Both the position numbers and the translations under genes were made by a program. Positions 1 to 6,327 of a stretch of 9,525 nucleotides of DNA are shown here, in pieces (positions within the stretch are counted from its first letter, which is position 1; every line of letters starts with the position of its first letter). The notes under the pieces are model-generated. The model saw nothing but the letters and a program-made list of their open reading frames with translations. It was not told where the DNA came from and did no database searches. This DNA is from DATCSE01 sp036568605 (GTDB taxonomy: Bacteria > Pseudomonadota > Gammaproteobacteria > Burkholderiales > Burkholderiaceae_C): positions 1 through 9,525 of the forward strand of contig DATCSE010000261.1 of assembly GCA_036568605.1 (NCBI GenBank), given 5' to 3'.

Positions 1-1308
1 GCGCTGGTTCAGCGCCAGGACATCACCGAGCTGCACTACGACACCGCGTTCACGGCCGCGATGGCCTTGAGCGCGCTGCTGATGGCCGTGTGCTGGCTGA
101 TCGCGCCGATGTTCGCGGCGCGCGCCGGCAACCCGCAGGCCGCGCCGGTGCTGCTCTGGACCTCGCTGTGCCTGCCGCTGACGGCGGTGAGCAGCACCAT
201 CGTCGCGCGCCAGCGCCGCAACCTCGCGTTTCGCACGCTCGCGATCCGTTCTATCGTCGGTCGTTCGCTGGGCGCGGTCGTCGGGATCGTGCTGGTCGTG
301 TTCGGCGCGGCGTTCTGGGGGCTGGTCGCGCAGCAGGTCCTGATCGTGCTGTTCGGCTCGCTGGTGCTGTGGATCACTTGCGACGCGCGGCCGCGCCTGC
401 GCTTCGGCTGGCGCGAGTTCCGCGAGCTGATCGCGTTCGGCACGCTGGCGGTCGCGACGCTGTTCGTGAACTTCGCGATGAAGCGCACCTTCATCATCCT
501 GTCGGGCATCGGGCTGGGCACGCATGCCGCCGGCCTGTTGAACCTGAGCTTTCGCGCGGTCGACACCTTCTGGTCGCTCGCGTCGACCGCGATCTCGCAG
601 ATCGCGCTGCCGGTGATGGCCTCGCTGCGCCAGGACGACGAACGCTTCGCGCGCGCCTTCGAATCAGCCTCGGCGTTTGCCTGCGCGGTGCTGTACTTCG
701 CGTTCCTGTTGATCGGCGCGACCTCGCCCGAGGTCGTCGCGCTGTTGTTCGGGCCGCAGTGGCTGTCGATCGCGCCGTACGTGACGGTGCTGTCCATGCT
801 GGTCGTGATCCAGGCGCGGCGCCTGTTGATGGCGCCGATGATGACCGCGCTCGGCCGGCCGCGCGACCTGCTCGTCTGCCAGGTGGTCGAACTGGTGTTC
901 ATTCTGGGCGCGGTGGGGCTGTCGGGTGTGCCGTCGCTCGATTGGGCGATCGCCATCTGGGTCGTGCGCGAATGCATCGGTGCCGGCACGCTGCTGTGGC
1001 TGTTCCGGCGCGCGACCGGCTTCGGCCCGCGCCTGCTGTTCGGCAGCTCGGTGATTCCGCTGATCGCGGCGGCCGCGATGTTCGCGGCGGTGTGGTCCTG
1101 TCGCACGACGCCGCTCGCCCAGTGGATCCCGCTCGCGCGTCTGGCCGTCCTCGCGCCGCTGGGCGCGGCCGTCTACTTCGGCTGCGTCGCGCTGCTCGAC
1201 AGGCGCTTGATCGTCGACCTGTTCGGCTTCGCACGGGCCGCCGTGCAGCGGCGCCGGCAACAAGGCCGCAACACGAACGCATCGCCCGACACCGACGCGG
1301 CGCCCTGA
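1..1308 (+). CDS. Wzx/PST-family polysaccharide flippase, 5'-truncated
   Basis: Probable lipid-linked oligosaccharide flippase of the MOP superfamily (polysaccharide transporter, PST/WzxC-like branch), moving undecaprenyl-linked repeat units across the inner membrane. The frame is open from base 1, so the gene begins before the window and the Met at 61 is internal. The first visible residues, ALVQRQDITELHYDTAF, match the segment that PST-family flippases carry near their N-terminus. About 435 residues are visible; full-length relatives are usually near 480-500, so roughly 50 residues (one or two membrane segments) are missing. The visible protein is a series of long hydrophobic stretches separated by short Arg-rich loops, ending in a polar tail rich in Arg, Gln, Asn and Asp. 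The next gene follows after 129 bp on the same strand, and acyl-modification genes downstream fit a polysaccharide locus. Family assignment is strong; the substrate cannot be read from the sequence. Confidence 0.86.
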   Translation, partial: ALVQRQDITELHYDTAFTAAMALSALLMAVCWLIAPMFAARAGNPQAAPVLLWTSLCLPLTAVSSTIVARQRRNLAFRTLAIRSIVGRSLGAVVGIVLVVFGAAFWGLVAQQVLIVLFGSLVLWITCDARPRLRFGWREFRELIAFGTLAVATLFVNFAMKRTFIILSGIGLGTHAAGLLNLSFRAVDTFWSLASTAISQIALPVMASLRQDDERFARAFESASAFACAVLYFAFLLIGATSPEVVALLFGPQWLSIAPYVTVLSMLVVIQARRLLMAPMMTALGRPRDLLVCQVVELVFILGAVGLSGVPSLDWAIAIWVVRECIGAGTLLWLFRRATGFGPRLLFGSSVIPLIAAAAMFAAVWSCRTTPLAQWIPLARLAVLAPLGAAVYFGCVALLDRRLIVDLFGFARAAVQRRRQQGRNTNASPDTDAAP

Positions 1309-1354
1309 CGCCGCGTTGCAACAGCACTTCCGTTACCTCTGTTACGGCGGGCCA

Positions 1355-1370
1355 ACCAGCGATGGCTGGT
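1355..1370. repeat. Inverted repeat in the 129-bp gap, 6-bp stem
   Basis: ACCAGC at 1355-1360 and its exact reverse complement GCTGGT at 1365-1370 enclose GATG. It lies between the flippase stop (1308) and the esterase start (1438). It could be an operator or a small RNA hairpin. No T-run follows, so it is not a typical intrinsic terminator. Function unknown. Confidence 0.4.
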
Positions 1371-1380
1371 GACAATGCCG

Positions 1381-1402
1381 CTGCGCACAAAAACAGGCGC
1401 AG
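1381..1402. repeat. Second inverted repeat upstream of the esterase gene
   Basis: CTGCGC at 1381-1386 and GCGCAG at 1397-1402 are exact reverse complements around an A-rich 10-base loop (ACAAAAACAG). A G/T wobble and one C/G pair extend the stem outward to 1379/1404. It ends about 20 bases before the likely ribosome binding site at 1422-1427, so in mRNA it would sit in the 5' leader of the esterase cistron. No convincing -35/-10 pair was found in the gap. Confidence 0.35.
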
Positions 1403-1421
1403 TGTTTGCTAAGGCCTCTCC

Positions 1422-1427
1422 GAAGGA
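1422..1427 (+). promoter_or_regulatory. Ribosome binding site choosing the ATG at 1438
   Basis: GAAGGA lies 10 bases before the ATG at 1438. This supports that codon over the in-frame upstream ATG at 1369 or 1375, and the chosen start also places a signal peptide exactly at the N-terminus. Confidence 0.6.
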
Positions 1428-1437
1428 CCGGAACGAC

Positions 1438-2214
1438 ATGAAGTTGCGATCGAACCTCCTCGGTGCTGTTGCCGTCTTTCTTTCGATGCTGCTGGCGTGC
1501 GCCTGCAGCCTTGCACAAGACGCAACGGCCCCCGCGTCGCCGCCCTCGGCGTCCGGCCCGACCCCTTACCCGAAGGATGCGAAGGATTGGCCGGGCCAGG
1601 GCGCGATCCGCGTGTTCCCGTACATGAACGACAACCGCAAGAGCTTCTGGGCCAAGCGCGACGCGCGCCAGGGCAGCGTGGTCTTCGCCGGCGATTCGCT
1701 GGTCGGCGGCTGGAAGACGATGGCGCAGGACCTGCCCGGCATCCCGGTCGCGAACCTCGGCATCGGCGGCGAGCCGACGCGCGGTCTGCTGTTCCGGTTT
1801 CGCGAGGACGTGCTCGCGCTGCACCCGAAGGCCATCGTGCTGCTGACCGGCTCGAACGACCTGAGCGCGCAGCAGGACATCCAGCAGACGCGCAGCAACC
1901 TCGCCGAGATGATCGCGCTGGCGCAACGCGAGTCGCCTGGCGTGCCCATCGTGCTGTGCACGATCCCGCCGCGTGCGAACCCGAAGGCGCCGATCGACTC
2001 GAACAAGCTGATCGCGCTCAACAAGCTGATCGCATCGCTGGCCGACGAGAGCCACAACGTCGTCGTGCTCGACCTCTATGCACTGGTCGCCGACCCGGAC
2101 GGCTCGCCGCACGCCGAGTATTTCGTCGAGGACAAGCTGCACCTCGCACCGCCAGGCCAGAAGCGCTGGCGCGACGGGTTGCTGCCGATCCTGAAGCGGT
2201 TCAACGTCGGCTGA
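1438..2214 (+). CDS. Exported SGNH/GDSL-family esterase
   Basis: A 258-residue SGNH (GDSL-like) hydrolase predicted to cleave or transfer ester-linked acyl groups outside the cytoplasm. Residues 1-26 form a signal peptide: a KLR start, a hydrophobic core at about 7-20, then LLACACSLAQ. Cleavage could be at SLA|Q by signal peptidase I, or Cys21 or Cys23 could be a lipidation site, so secreted and lipoprotein forms are both possible. Catalytic blocks are clear: GDSL with nucleophile Ser87, NLGIGG (block II glycine) at 106-111, GSND with Asn140, and DKLH with Asp232 and His235. The protein begins 129 bp after the flippase gene and ends 19 bp before the MBOAT gene. In this setting it may remove or edit acyl groups on an exported polysaccharide. 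The hydrolase call is firm; the substrate is inferred, and a general esterase or lysophospholipase role is not excluded. Confidence 0.85.
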   Translation: MKLRSNLLGAVAVFLSMLLACACSLAQDATAPASPPSASGPTPYPKDAKDWPGQGAIRVFPYMNDNRKSFWAKRDARQGSVVFAGDSLVGGWKTMAQDLPGIPVANLGIGGEPTRGLLFRFREDVLALHPKAIVLLTGSNDLSAQQDIQQTRSNLAEMIALAQRESPGVPIVLCTIPPRANPKAPIDSNKLIALNKLIASLADESHNVVVLDLYALVADPDGSPHAEYFVEDKLHLAPPGQKRWRDGLLPILKRFNVG

Positions 2215-2215
2215 C

Positions 2216-2224
2216 GGTGGGGAG
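2216..2224 (+). promoter_or_regulatory. Ribosome binding site for the GTG start at 2234
   Basis: GGTGGGGAG directly follows the esterase stop and sits 9 bases before GTG at 2234. It supports this unusual start codon, which places the first hydrophobic segment at the N-terminus as expected for an MBOAT protein. Confidence 0.6.
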
Positions 2225-2233
2225 CTAGCGCAC

Positions 2234-3715
2234 GTGGCATTCACTTCGCTGACCTTCATCGCCTTCATCACGCTGGCCGTGCTGCTGAGCAACGCGCTGC
2301 CGTCGCCGGCGGGCCGCAGCGCCGTGCTGCTGGCGGCGAACCTCGCGTTCATCGCGAGCTACCTCGACAACGTCGCGCAGGTACTGCCGTTCGCTGCGTT
2401 CCTCGTGCTGTGCTGGCTGATCGTCGAAGGCGTGCGGCGCAGCCGCTCGGCCGCGGCGCTGGGCATCGGCCTCGCCGTCGTGATCGCGGGCTTCATCGTG
2501 CTGAAGAAGTTCAGCTTCCTCGATGGGTTGTGGAACGGCGCGCTGATCCTGCCGTACACGTACCTGGTCATCGGCTTGTCGTACGTGCTGTTCCGCGTGC
2601 TGCACCTGATGATCGACGCGCGCCAGGGCGAGCTCGTGCGCATGGTCTCGCCGCTGCACTTCTTCAACTACACCTGCAACTTCCTGTCGTTCGTCGCCGG
2701 GCCTATCCAGCGCTATCCGGATTACCTCAGCCAGCAGGCGAGCCCGCTGACGCTGGACCGCGAGCGCGTGTTCGGTGCGTTCGCGCGCGTGATCAAGGGC
2801 TTCGTGAAGGTGGCCGCGGTGTCGGCGATCTTCAACTACCTGTTCGCAACCGTGTCGGGGCGGCTGCTCGTCGACGGTACCGTGGCGGCGCTGCCGTTCG
2901 CGACGTCCGCGCTGCTGTTCGTCGCCGCCGCGGTCTGCTACACGATCTACCTGTACGCCAACTTCGCCGGCTACATGGACATCGTGATCGGCGTGGGCAC
3001 GCTGATGGGCCAGCAGCTGCCGGAGAACTTCGACAAGCCGTTCCTCGCGCGCAACTTCCTGGACTTCTGGTCGCGCTGGCACATGACGCTGTCGGACTGG
3101 TTCAAGACCTATCTCTTCAACCCGCTGCTGAAGGCGATGGCCGCGCGCGTCACGGCACCGCAGCTCGACCCGTACCTCGGCGTGATCGCGTTCTTCGTGA
3201 CCTTCCTGGTGATGGGCGTCTGGCACGGCACGACCGCGGTCTTCGTCGTCTACGGAGCTCTGATGGGCGCCGGTGCCAGCCTCAACAAGCTGTGGCAGGT
3301 GACGCTGACCCGCCGCCTCGGCAAGAAGCGCTACAAGGCGCTGGGCGAGAAGACCGTGGCGATCTATCTGTCGCGCGGCCTGACCTTCGCGTACTTCGCG
3401 CTGGCGCTCACCTGCCTCTGGGTGGACATGCCGCAGCTGCTCGCGCTGACGCGCCGCCTCGGCGCGGTCGGGATCGTCGGCTGCTACCTGGCGCTGGCGC
3501 TGGCCACGGGCCTCGCGTTCTTCGTATGGGATCTGGCCGTCAAGCTCGCGATGGCCGGACGCACACCGCGCATCGCGGCGGCAGCGACGACGGCCGCGCC
3601 GGGCGGCTTCGTCGTCGTGCGCCGCAACCTCGTGCTGGCCTTGCAGATCCTGCTGGCCGTCACGGTGGCGTCGTTCTTCCACAAGGCGCCGGAATTCGTC
3701 TACCGGGCGTTCTGA
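2234..3715 (+). CDS. MBOAT-family membrane O-acyltransferase (AlgI-like)
   Basis: A 493-residue polytopic inner-membrane acyltransferase of the MBOAT family, close in length to AlgI (about 520). Family members accept an acyl group from a cytoplasmic donor and pass it across the membrane for O-acylation of polysaccharide or cell wall. Visible hallmarks are the NYTCNFLSFVAGPIQRY segment (about 145-161), the conserved NFDKPFLARNFLDFWSRWH block ending at His283, and VMGVWHG with the invariant His331 expected to be catalytic. Long hydrophobic helices cover both halves. It starts with GTG behind a good ribosome binding site and stops 4 bp before the next gene, an SGNH-like protein, as in AlgI/AlgJ and PatA/PatB pairs. 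The co-encoded ACP downstream suggests that the donor is an acyl-ACP rather than only acetyl-CoA, as DltB uses D-alanyl-DltC. Family is certain; donor and acceptor are inferred. Confidence 0.93.
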   Translation: MAFTSLTFIAFITLAVLLSNALPSPAGRSAVLLAANLAFIASYLDNVAQVLPFAAFLVLCWLIVEGVRRSRSAAALGIGLAVVIAGFIVLKKFSFLDGLWNGALILPYTYLVIGLSYVLFRVLHLMIDARQGELVRMVSPLHFFNYTCNFLSFVAGPIQRYPDYLSQQASPLTLDRERVFGAFARVIKGFVKVAAVSAIFNYLFATVSGRLLVDGTVAALPFATSALLFVAAAVCYTIYLYANFAGYMDIVIGVGTLMGQQLPENFDKPFLARNFLDFWSRWHMTLSDWFKTYLFNPLLKAMAARVTAPQLDPYLGVIAFFVTFLVMGVWHGTTAVFVVYGALMGAGASLNKLWQVTLTRRLGKKRYKALGEKTVAIYLSRGLTFAYFALALTCLWVDMPQLLALTRRLGAVGIVGCYLALALATGLAFFVWDLAVKLAMAGRTPRIAAAATTAAPGGFVVVRRNLVLALQILLAVTVASFFHKAPEFVYRAF

Positions 3716-3719
3716 AGCG

Positions 3720-4862
3720 ATGAAGCTGATCCTCTCCCAGTTCGCCCAACTGCTGACCGCGCTGCTGGCGCTGTACGCCGTGGCGCTCGCCGCGAGCCTG
3801 CTGCTGGTGCCGCACGACGACGTCGGCGACCGGCTGAACACGATGAATGCCGGCACGTCGCTGTACATCACCGAGCCCAAGTACGTGTTCATGGCGCGCA
3901 GCCGCCTGAACAGCAGCGCCGACAAGGCGATCCTGCTCGGCGCCTCGAACATGGGTGCGGGCTTCCGGCAGGCGCAGGTGCAGGCACGGGTGCCGGCGCT
4001 CGAGGTGCACAACCTGGCGGTCGGCGGTTCCAACATCGGCCAGGTCGCGCAGATCGTCGAGCTGGTCCGCGAGGTGCAGAGCCCGACGGCGCGGCAGCAC
4101 GACATCTACGTGATCGGCCTCTGGTACGGCCTGTTCGCCGACGACAAGGCGCGCTGGCACACGCCCGACCGCCACGCCGGCGACACCGACATCGACATCG
4201 AGCGCTACCGCTACGGCTTCTATCGCCGCACCGAAGCCGGCCCGGTGCCGCTGCTGCCGCCGCAGCACCTGGACCTCGGCGTGCTGCTGACGCGCCCGTA
4301 CCTGGTGCTCGACAAGGAGGCGCGCGACCTGACCGCATCGCTGCGCGAGCTGCTCGGCACGAAGAAGCGCGTGCTGACCGACGCGCAGCGCAACGCCGCG
4401 GTGATCGACGTGGCCCAGCAGCGCAAGTACCTCGCGTTCTGGCGCGACTACACCGATGAGGCCGAGACCGTCAGCGATGCGTCGATCGCGACGCTGGAAC
4501 GCATCGTCGGCACGATCCTCGCCGACGGCGGGCGCGTCGTGCTGGTCGACATGCCGATCCCGCGCTGGCATGCCGAAGGCTCGGCGCTCGCGGCCGACTA
4601 CCGGCGCCGCATCGGCGCGACGCTGGCCCATCTGCGCGGGCGCCCCGGCCTCGCCGTGCTGAACATGAGCGACGCGATGCCCGACGACGAGTTCAGCGAC
4701 GAGATCCATCCGAAGCCGCGCGTCACCGAGGCCTGGGCGCAGCGCCTGGGCGAAGTGCTGAACAACGAGCTCGCGATGCAGGCCGCGCAGGCGGCGCAAG
4801 CGACGCAGGCGGTGCCGGCGCCCGGCATGTCGGCCGCGCAGCAGTCGGCGAGCGTGCGCTGA
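3720..4862 (+). CDS. Membrane-anchored SGNH-like acyltransferase partner of the MBOAT
   Basis: A 380-residue protein with an N-terminal membrane anchor (about 9-30) and a large domain expected on the periplasmic side. The domain has SGNH features: LLGASNMG with probable nucleophile Ser76, a VGGSN segment at 101-105 resembling block II, and SDEIHP with Asp327 and His330 as the acid and base. The canonical block III GxND is not evident; the corresponding strand reads YVIGLWYG. This pattern suits AlgJ/AlgX, PatB or DltD-type proteins, which complete the transfer begun by an MBOAT protein, better than a free esterase. The start is 4 bp after the MBOAT stop, implying joint translation. The last 30 residues are an Ala/Gln-rich low-complexity tail (AMQAAQAAQATQA) beyond the domain. 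Fold and pairing are well supported; the exact family and whether it transfers or hydrolyses are uncertain. Confidence 0.72.
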   Translation: MKLILSQFAQLLTALLALYAVALAASLLLVPHDDVGDRLNTMNAGTSLYITEPKYVFMARSRLNSSADKAILLGASNMGAGFRQAQVQARVPALEVHNLAVGGSNIGQVAQIVELVREVQSPTARQHDIYVIGLWYGLFADDKARWHTPDRHAGDTDIDIERYRYGFYRRTEAGPVPLLPPQHLDLGVLLTRPYLVLDKEARDLTASLRELLGTKKRVLTDAQRNAAVIDVAQQRKYLAFWRDYTDEAETVSDASIATLERIVGTILADGGRVVLVDMPIPRWHAEGSALAADYRRRIGATLAHLRGRPGLAVLNMSDAMPDDEFSDEIHPKPRVTEAWAQRLGEVLNNELAMQAAQAAQATQAVPAPGMSAAQQSASVR

Positions 4863-4917
4863 GCGCGTGCCGGGCAGCGCCATCCAGTTTGTCCACTCCT
4901 CGAGAACGCAGAACATC

Positions 4918-5172
4918 ATGAGCACCACCACGAACGCCGATGCCATCTACGCGCAGCTGACGACGATCTTCCGCGACGTGTTCGACGACGACACGATCGA
5001 GGCCACGCCCGAGCTGACCGCCGACGATGTCGACGAATGGGACAGCCTGAGCCACATCCGCCTCGTGCTCGCGGTCGAGAAGAAGTTCGGGCTGAAGTTC
5101 TCGGCCGCGGAAGTCGGCCGGCTCAAGAACGTCGGCGAATTCGTCGCGCTGATCGACTCCAAGCAGGCATGA
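4918..5172 (+). CDS. Acyl carrier protein
   Basis: An 84-residue stand-alone acyl carrier protein that holds an acyl chain as a thioester on phosphopantetheine. The motif EWDSLSHIRL places the attachment site at Ser43, and the following LAVEKKFGLKFSAAEV is the usual acidic, helical ACP recognition region. The ATG at 4918 gives a normal ACP length; an in-frame GTG at 4867 would add 17 residues unlike any ACP. A 55-bp gap separates it from the SGNH gene, and the upstream ribosome binding site is weak. Its stop overlaps the start of the dehydratase (ATGA). The DSLxH version of the motif is common among ACPs encoded beside FkbH proteins, as opposed to the DSLD/E of fatty acid synthesis. It likely carries the acyl group made by the three genes that follow. 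No phosphopantetheinyl transferase is in the window. Confidence 0.93.
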   Translation: MSTTTNADAIYAQLTTIFRDVFDDDTIEATPELTADDVDEWDSLSHIRLVLAVEKKFGLKFSAAEVGRLKNVGEFVALIDSKQA

Positions 5173-5621
5173 CGAGCGCGACGGCCGACCCCGCGACGCC
5201 GCAAGCGCTTGCGCTCGCGCCGGCCGATCTCGTGCCGGGGCGACAGGCCACGGTCGAATTCAGCGTCAGCGCCGAGCAGATGCGGCAGTTCGCCGAGCTG
5301 TCGGGCGACTTCAATCCGCTGCACACCGACGACGCGTTCGCACGCGCGAAGGGCTTCGACGGCGCCGTCGTCTACGGGGCGCTGCTCGTCGCCAAGGTGT
5401 CGCAGCTGATCGGCATGCGGCTGCCGGGGCGCGACAGCGTCTGGGCCAGCGTGGCGCTCGACTTCCGAAAGCCGCTGTACGTGGGCCAGGCCGCGCAGGC
5501 CGAAGGCGTGGTCGACGAGGTGTCGGAGGCGACCGGCCTGGTCGTGCTGAAGCTGACGCTGCGTGCCGATGGCAAGGTGCTGGCCAAGGGCCGGGCCGAG
5601 GTGGTGGTCGGTGGACGCTGA
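5169..5621 (+). CDS. MaoC-type (R)-hydroxyacyl dehydratase, hot-dog fold
   Basis: A 150-residue MaoC/PhaJ-like hydratase-dehydratase, interconverting (R)-3-hydroxyacyl and 2-enoyl thioesters in the cytoplasm. The hydratase-2 signature is intact: LSGDFNPLHTDDAFA with catalytic Asp47 and His52, followed by GFDGAVVYGALLVAKVSQLIG, the usual long helix and loop. Length matches the single hot-dog family, which acts as a dimer. The start ATG overlaps the ACP stop in ATGA; there is no good ribosome binding site of its own, so translation probably depends on ACP translation. It overlaps the reductase start by 11 bp. Next to an ACP and an FkbH-like protein, the likely substrate is an ACP thioester; glyceryl-ACP carries a 3-hydroxyl that could be lost. 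A role on 3-hydroxybutyryl or longer acyl chains is the alternative. Family and active site are clear; substrate is inferred. Confidence 0.9.
   Translation: MTSATADPATPQALALAPADLVPGRQATVEFSVSAEQMRQFAELSGDFNPLHTDDAFARAKGFDGAVVYGALLVAKVSQLIGMRLPGRDSVWASVALDFRKPLYVGQAAQAEGVVDEVSEATGLVVLKLTLRADGKVLAKGRAEVVVGGR
5598..5604 (+). promoter_or_regulatory. Ribosome binding site choosing GTG 5611
   Basis: GAGGTGG inside the end of the dehydratase gene lies 6 bases before GTG at 5611. It decides the reductase start, since no ATG or other good start occurs in frame before the Rossmann glycine motif. Confidence 0.55.
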
Positions 5622-6327
5622 AGACAGCGGCCGCGACCGCGACCCTTCGACGCCGCTGCGCTTCCTGGTATCGGGCGGCTCCGGCGGCATCGGCGCCGCG
5701 GTCTGCGCGCAGCTGGCCGAACGCGGTTATGTGCCGGTGGCGGGATATCACCGCAACGCCGCCGCGGCCGATGCGGTCGCGCAGCGCTGCGGCGGCATCG
5801 CACTCGCGCTCGACCTGCAGGACGAGGCCTCGATCGCCGCCGCGGTCGAGCAGCTCGAAGCCGGCCCGCCGCTGGCCGGCGTGGTGCTGGCCGGTTCGCC
5901 GCCGCTCGCGCTCGCGCCGTTCGGCAAGATCGAAGCGAGCGACATGCAGCAGCAGTGGCAGGTCAACGTGATCGGGCCGCAGCGCCTGCTGGCCGAGCTG
6001 GTGCGGCGCTGCTTCCGCAAGCGCAAGCAGGGCGCAGTCGTCGGTGTGCTCACGGCTGCAATGGGCTCGGGTGCGAACGGCATCGAAGGCGCCGCCTCGG
6101 GCATGGGCGCCTACGTGATCGCAAAGCACGGCTTGGCCGGCGTGCTGGCGATGCTCGCGGCCGACTACCCGTGGCTGCGCGTGCGTGCGGTGAAGCCGGG
6201 CTACACCGAGACGCGCATGCTGGACGCGTTCGACGAACGCTTCCTCGCGATGCAGCGCGAGAAGGCCCCGTTCCAGACACCCGCACAAGTCGCATCGACC
6301 ATCGTCCAGGAGGCCTTGGGCTCATGA
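5611..6327 (+). CDS. Short-chain dehydrogenase/reductase (FabG-like)
   Basis: A 238-residue NAD(P)-dependent oxidoreductase of the classical SDR family, probably reducing a ketoacyl thioester. The nucleotide-binding motif reads LVSGGSGGIGAAV at about residues 19-31, a Ser/Gly variant of TGxxxGxG. NVIG with Asn119 matches the active-site asparagine region, and YVIAK gives Tyr168 and Lys172. Near the C-terminus VKPGYTETRM is the usual PG motif. The catalytic serine is less clear: Ser153 is 15 residues before the Tyr rather than the usual 13 or so, and the strand end where it normally sits reads LTAAMG. GTG at 5611 is the only sensible start and overlaps the dehydratase stop by 11 bp; the stop overlaps the FkbH-like start in ATGA. 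In this operon it may act as the ketoreductase for an ACP-bound acyl group. Family is firm; direction and substrate are inferred. Confidence 0.9.
   Translation: MDAEDSGRDRDPSTPLRFLVSGGSGGIGAAVCAQLAERGYVPVAGYHRNAAAADAVAQRCGGIALALDLQDEASIAAAVEQLEAGPPLAGVVLAGSPPLALAPFGKIEASDMQQQWQVNVIGPQRLLAELVRRCFRKRKQGAVVGVLTAAMGSGANGIEGAASGMGAYVIAKHGLAGVLAMLAADYPWLRVRAVKPGYTETRMLDAFDERFLAMQREKAPFQTPAQVASTIVQEALGS
6308..6313 (+). promoter_or_regulatory. Strong ribosome binding site for the FkbH-like gene
   Basis: A perfect AGGAGG sits inside the last codons of the reductase gene, 10 bases before the ATG at 6324. It is the best Shine-Dalgarno sequence in the operon and fixes the start over longer in-frame extensions into the reductase gene. 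Confidence 0.65.

Noticed and set aside
1316..1345. Possible sigma-70 promoter: TTGCAA at 1316-1321 with TGTTAC at 1340-1345
   Set aside because: Only about half of the consensus positions match in the -10 box, and such matches arise by chance; not reported as a promoter.
1332..1345. Direct repeat GTTAC (1332-1336 and 1341-1345)
   Set aside because: Five bases twice is too short to stand out from chance without conservation data.
90..1412. Long + strand open frame overlapping the flippase gene in another frame
   Set aside because: Arg/Ala/Gly-rich shadow with no hydrophobic segments; the frame ending at 1308 carries the conserved flippase sequence.
1369..1437. Earlier ATG starts for the SGNH esterase
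   Set aside because: They would put 21-23 polar residues in front of a well-formed signal peptide; the ATG at 1438 has its own ribosome binding site.
2225..4105. Long - strand open frame of 626 codons opposite the MBOAT and SGNH genes
   Set aside because: Its product is dominated by Arg, Gln, His, Glu and Asp with no recognisable domain, and the + strand holds two clear genes. Long antisense frames are expected in DNA of this G+C content.
4867..4917. GTG start giving a longer ACP
   Set aside because: It adds 17 residues unlike ACP N-termini and has no better ribosome binding site; the ATG at 4918 gives the normal family length.
5955..6323. Upstream in-frame extension of the FkbH-like gene
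   Set aside because: It lies wholly inside the reductase gene, encodes Arg/Ala-rich sequence unlike FkbH proteins, and the ATG at 6324 has AGGAGG at the right distance.
4918..6327. Reading the ACP, MaoC and SDR genes as a small fatty acid or hydroxybutyrate synthesis cluster
   Set aside because: No ketosynthase, thiolase or PHA synthase is present, and the linked FkbH-like gene points to a C3 acyl unit; kept only as an alternative.
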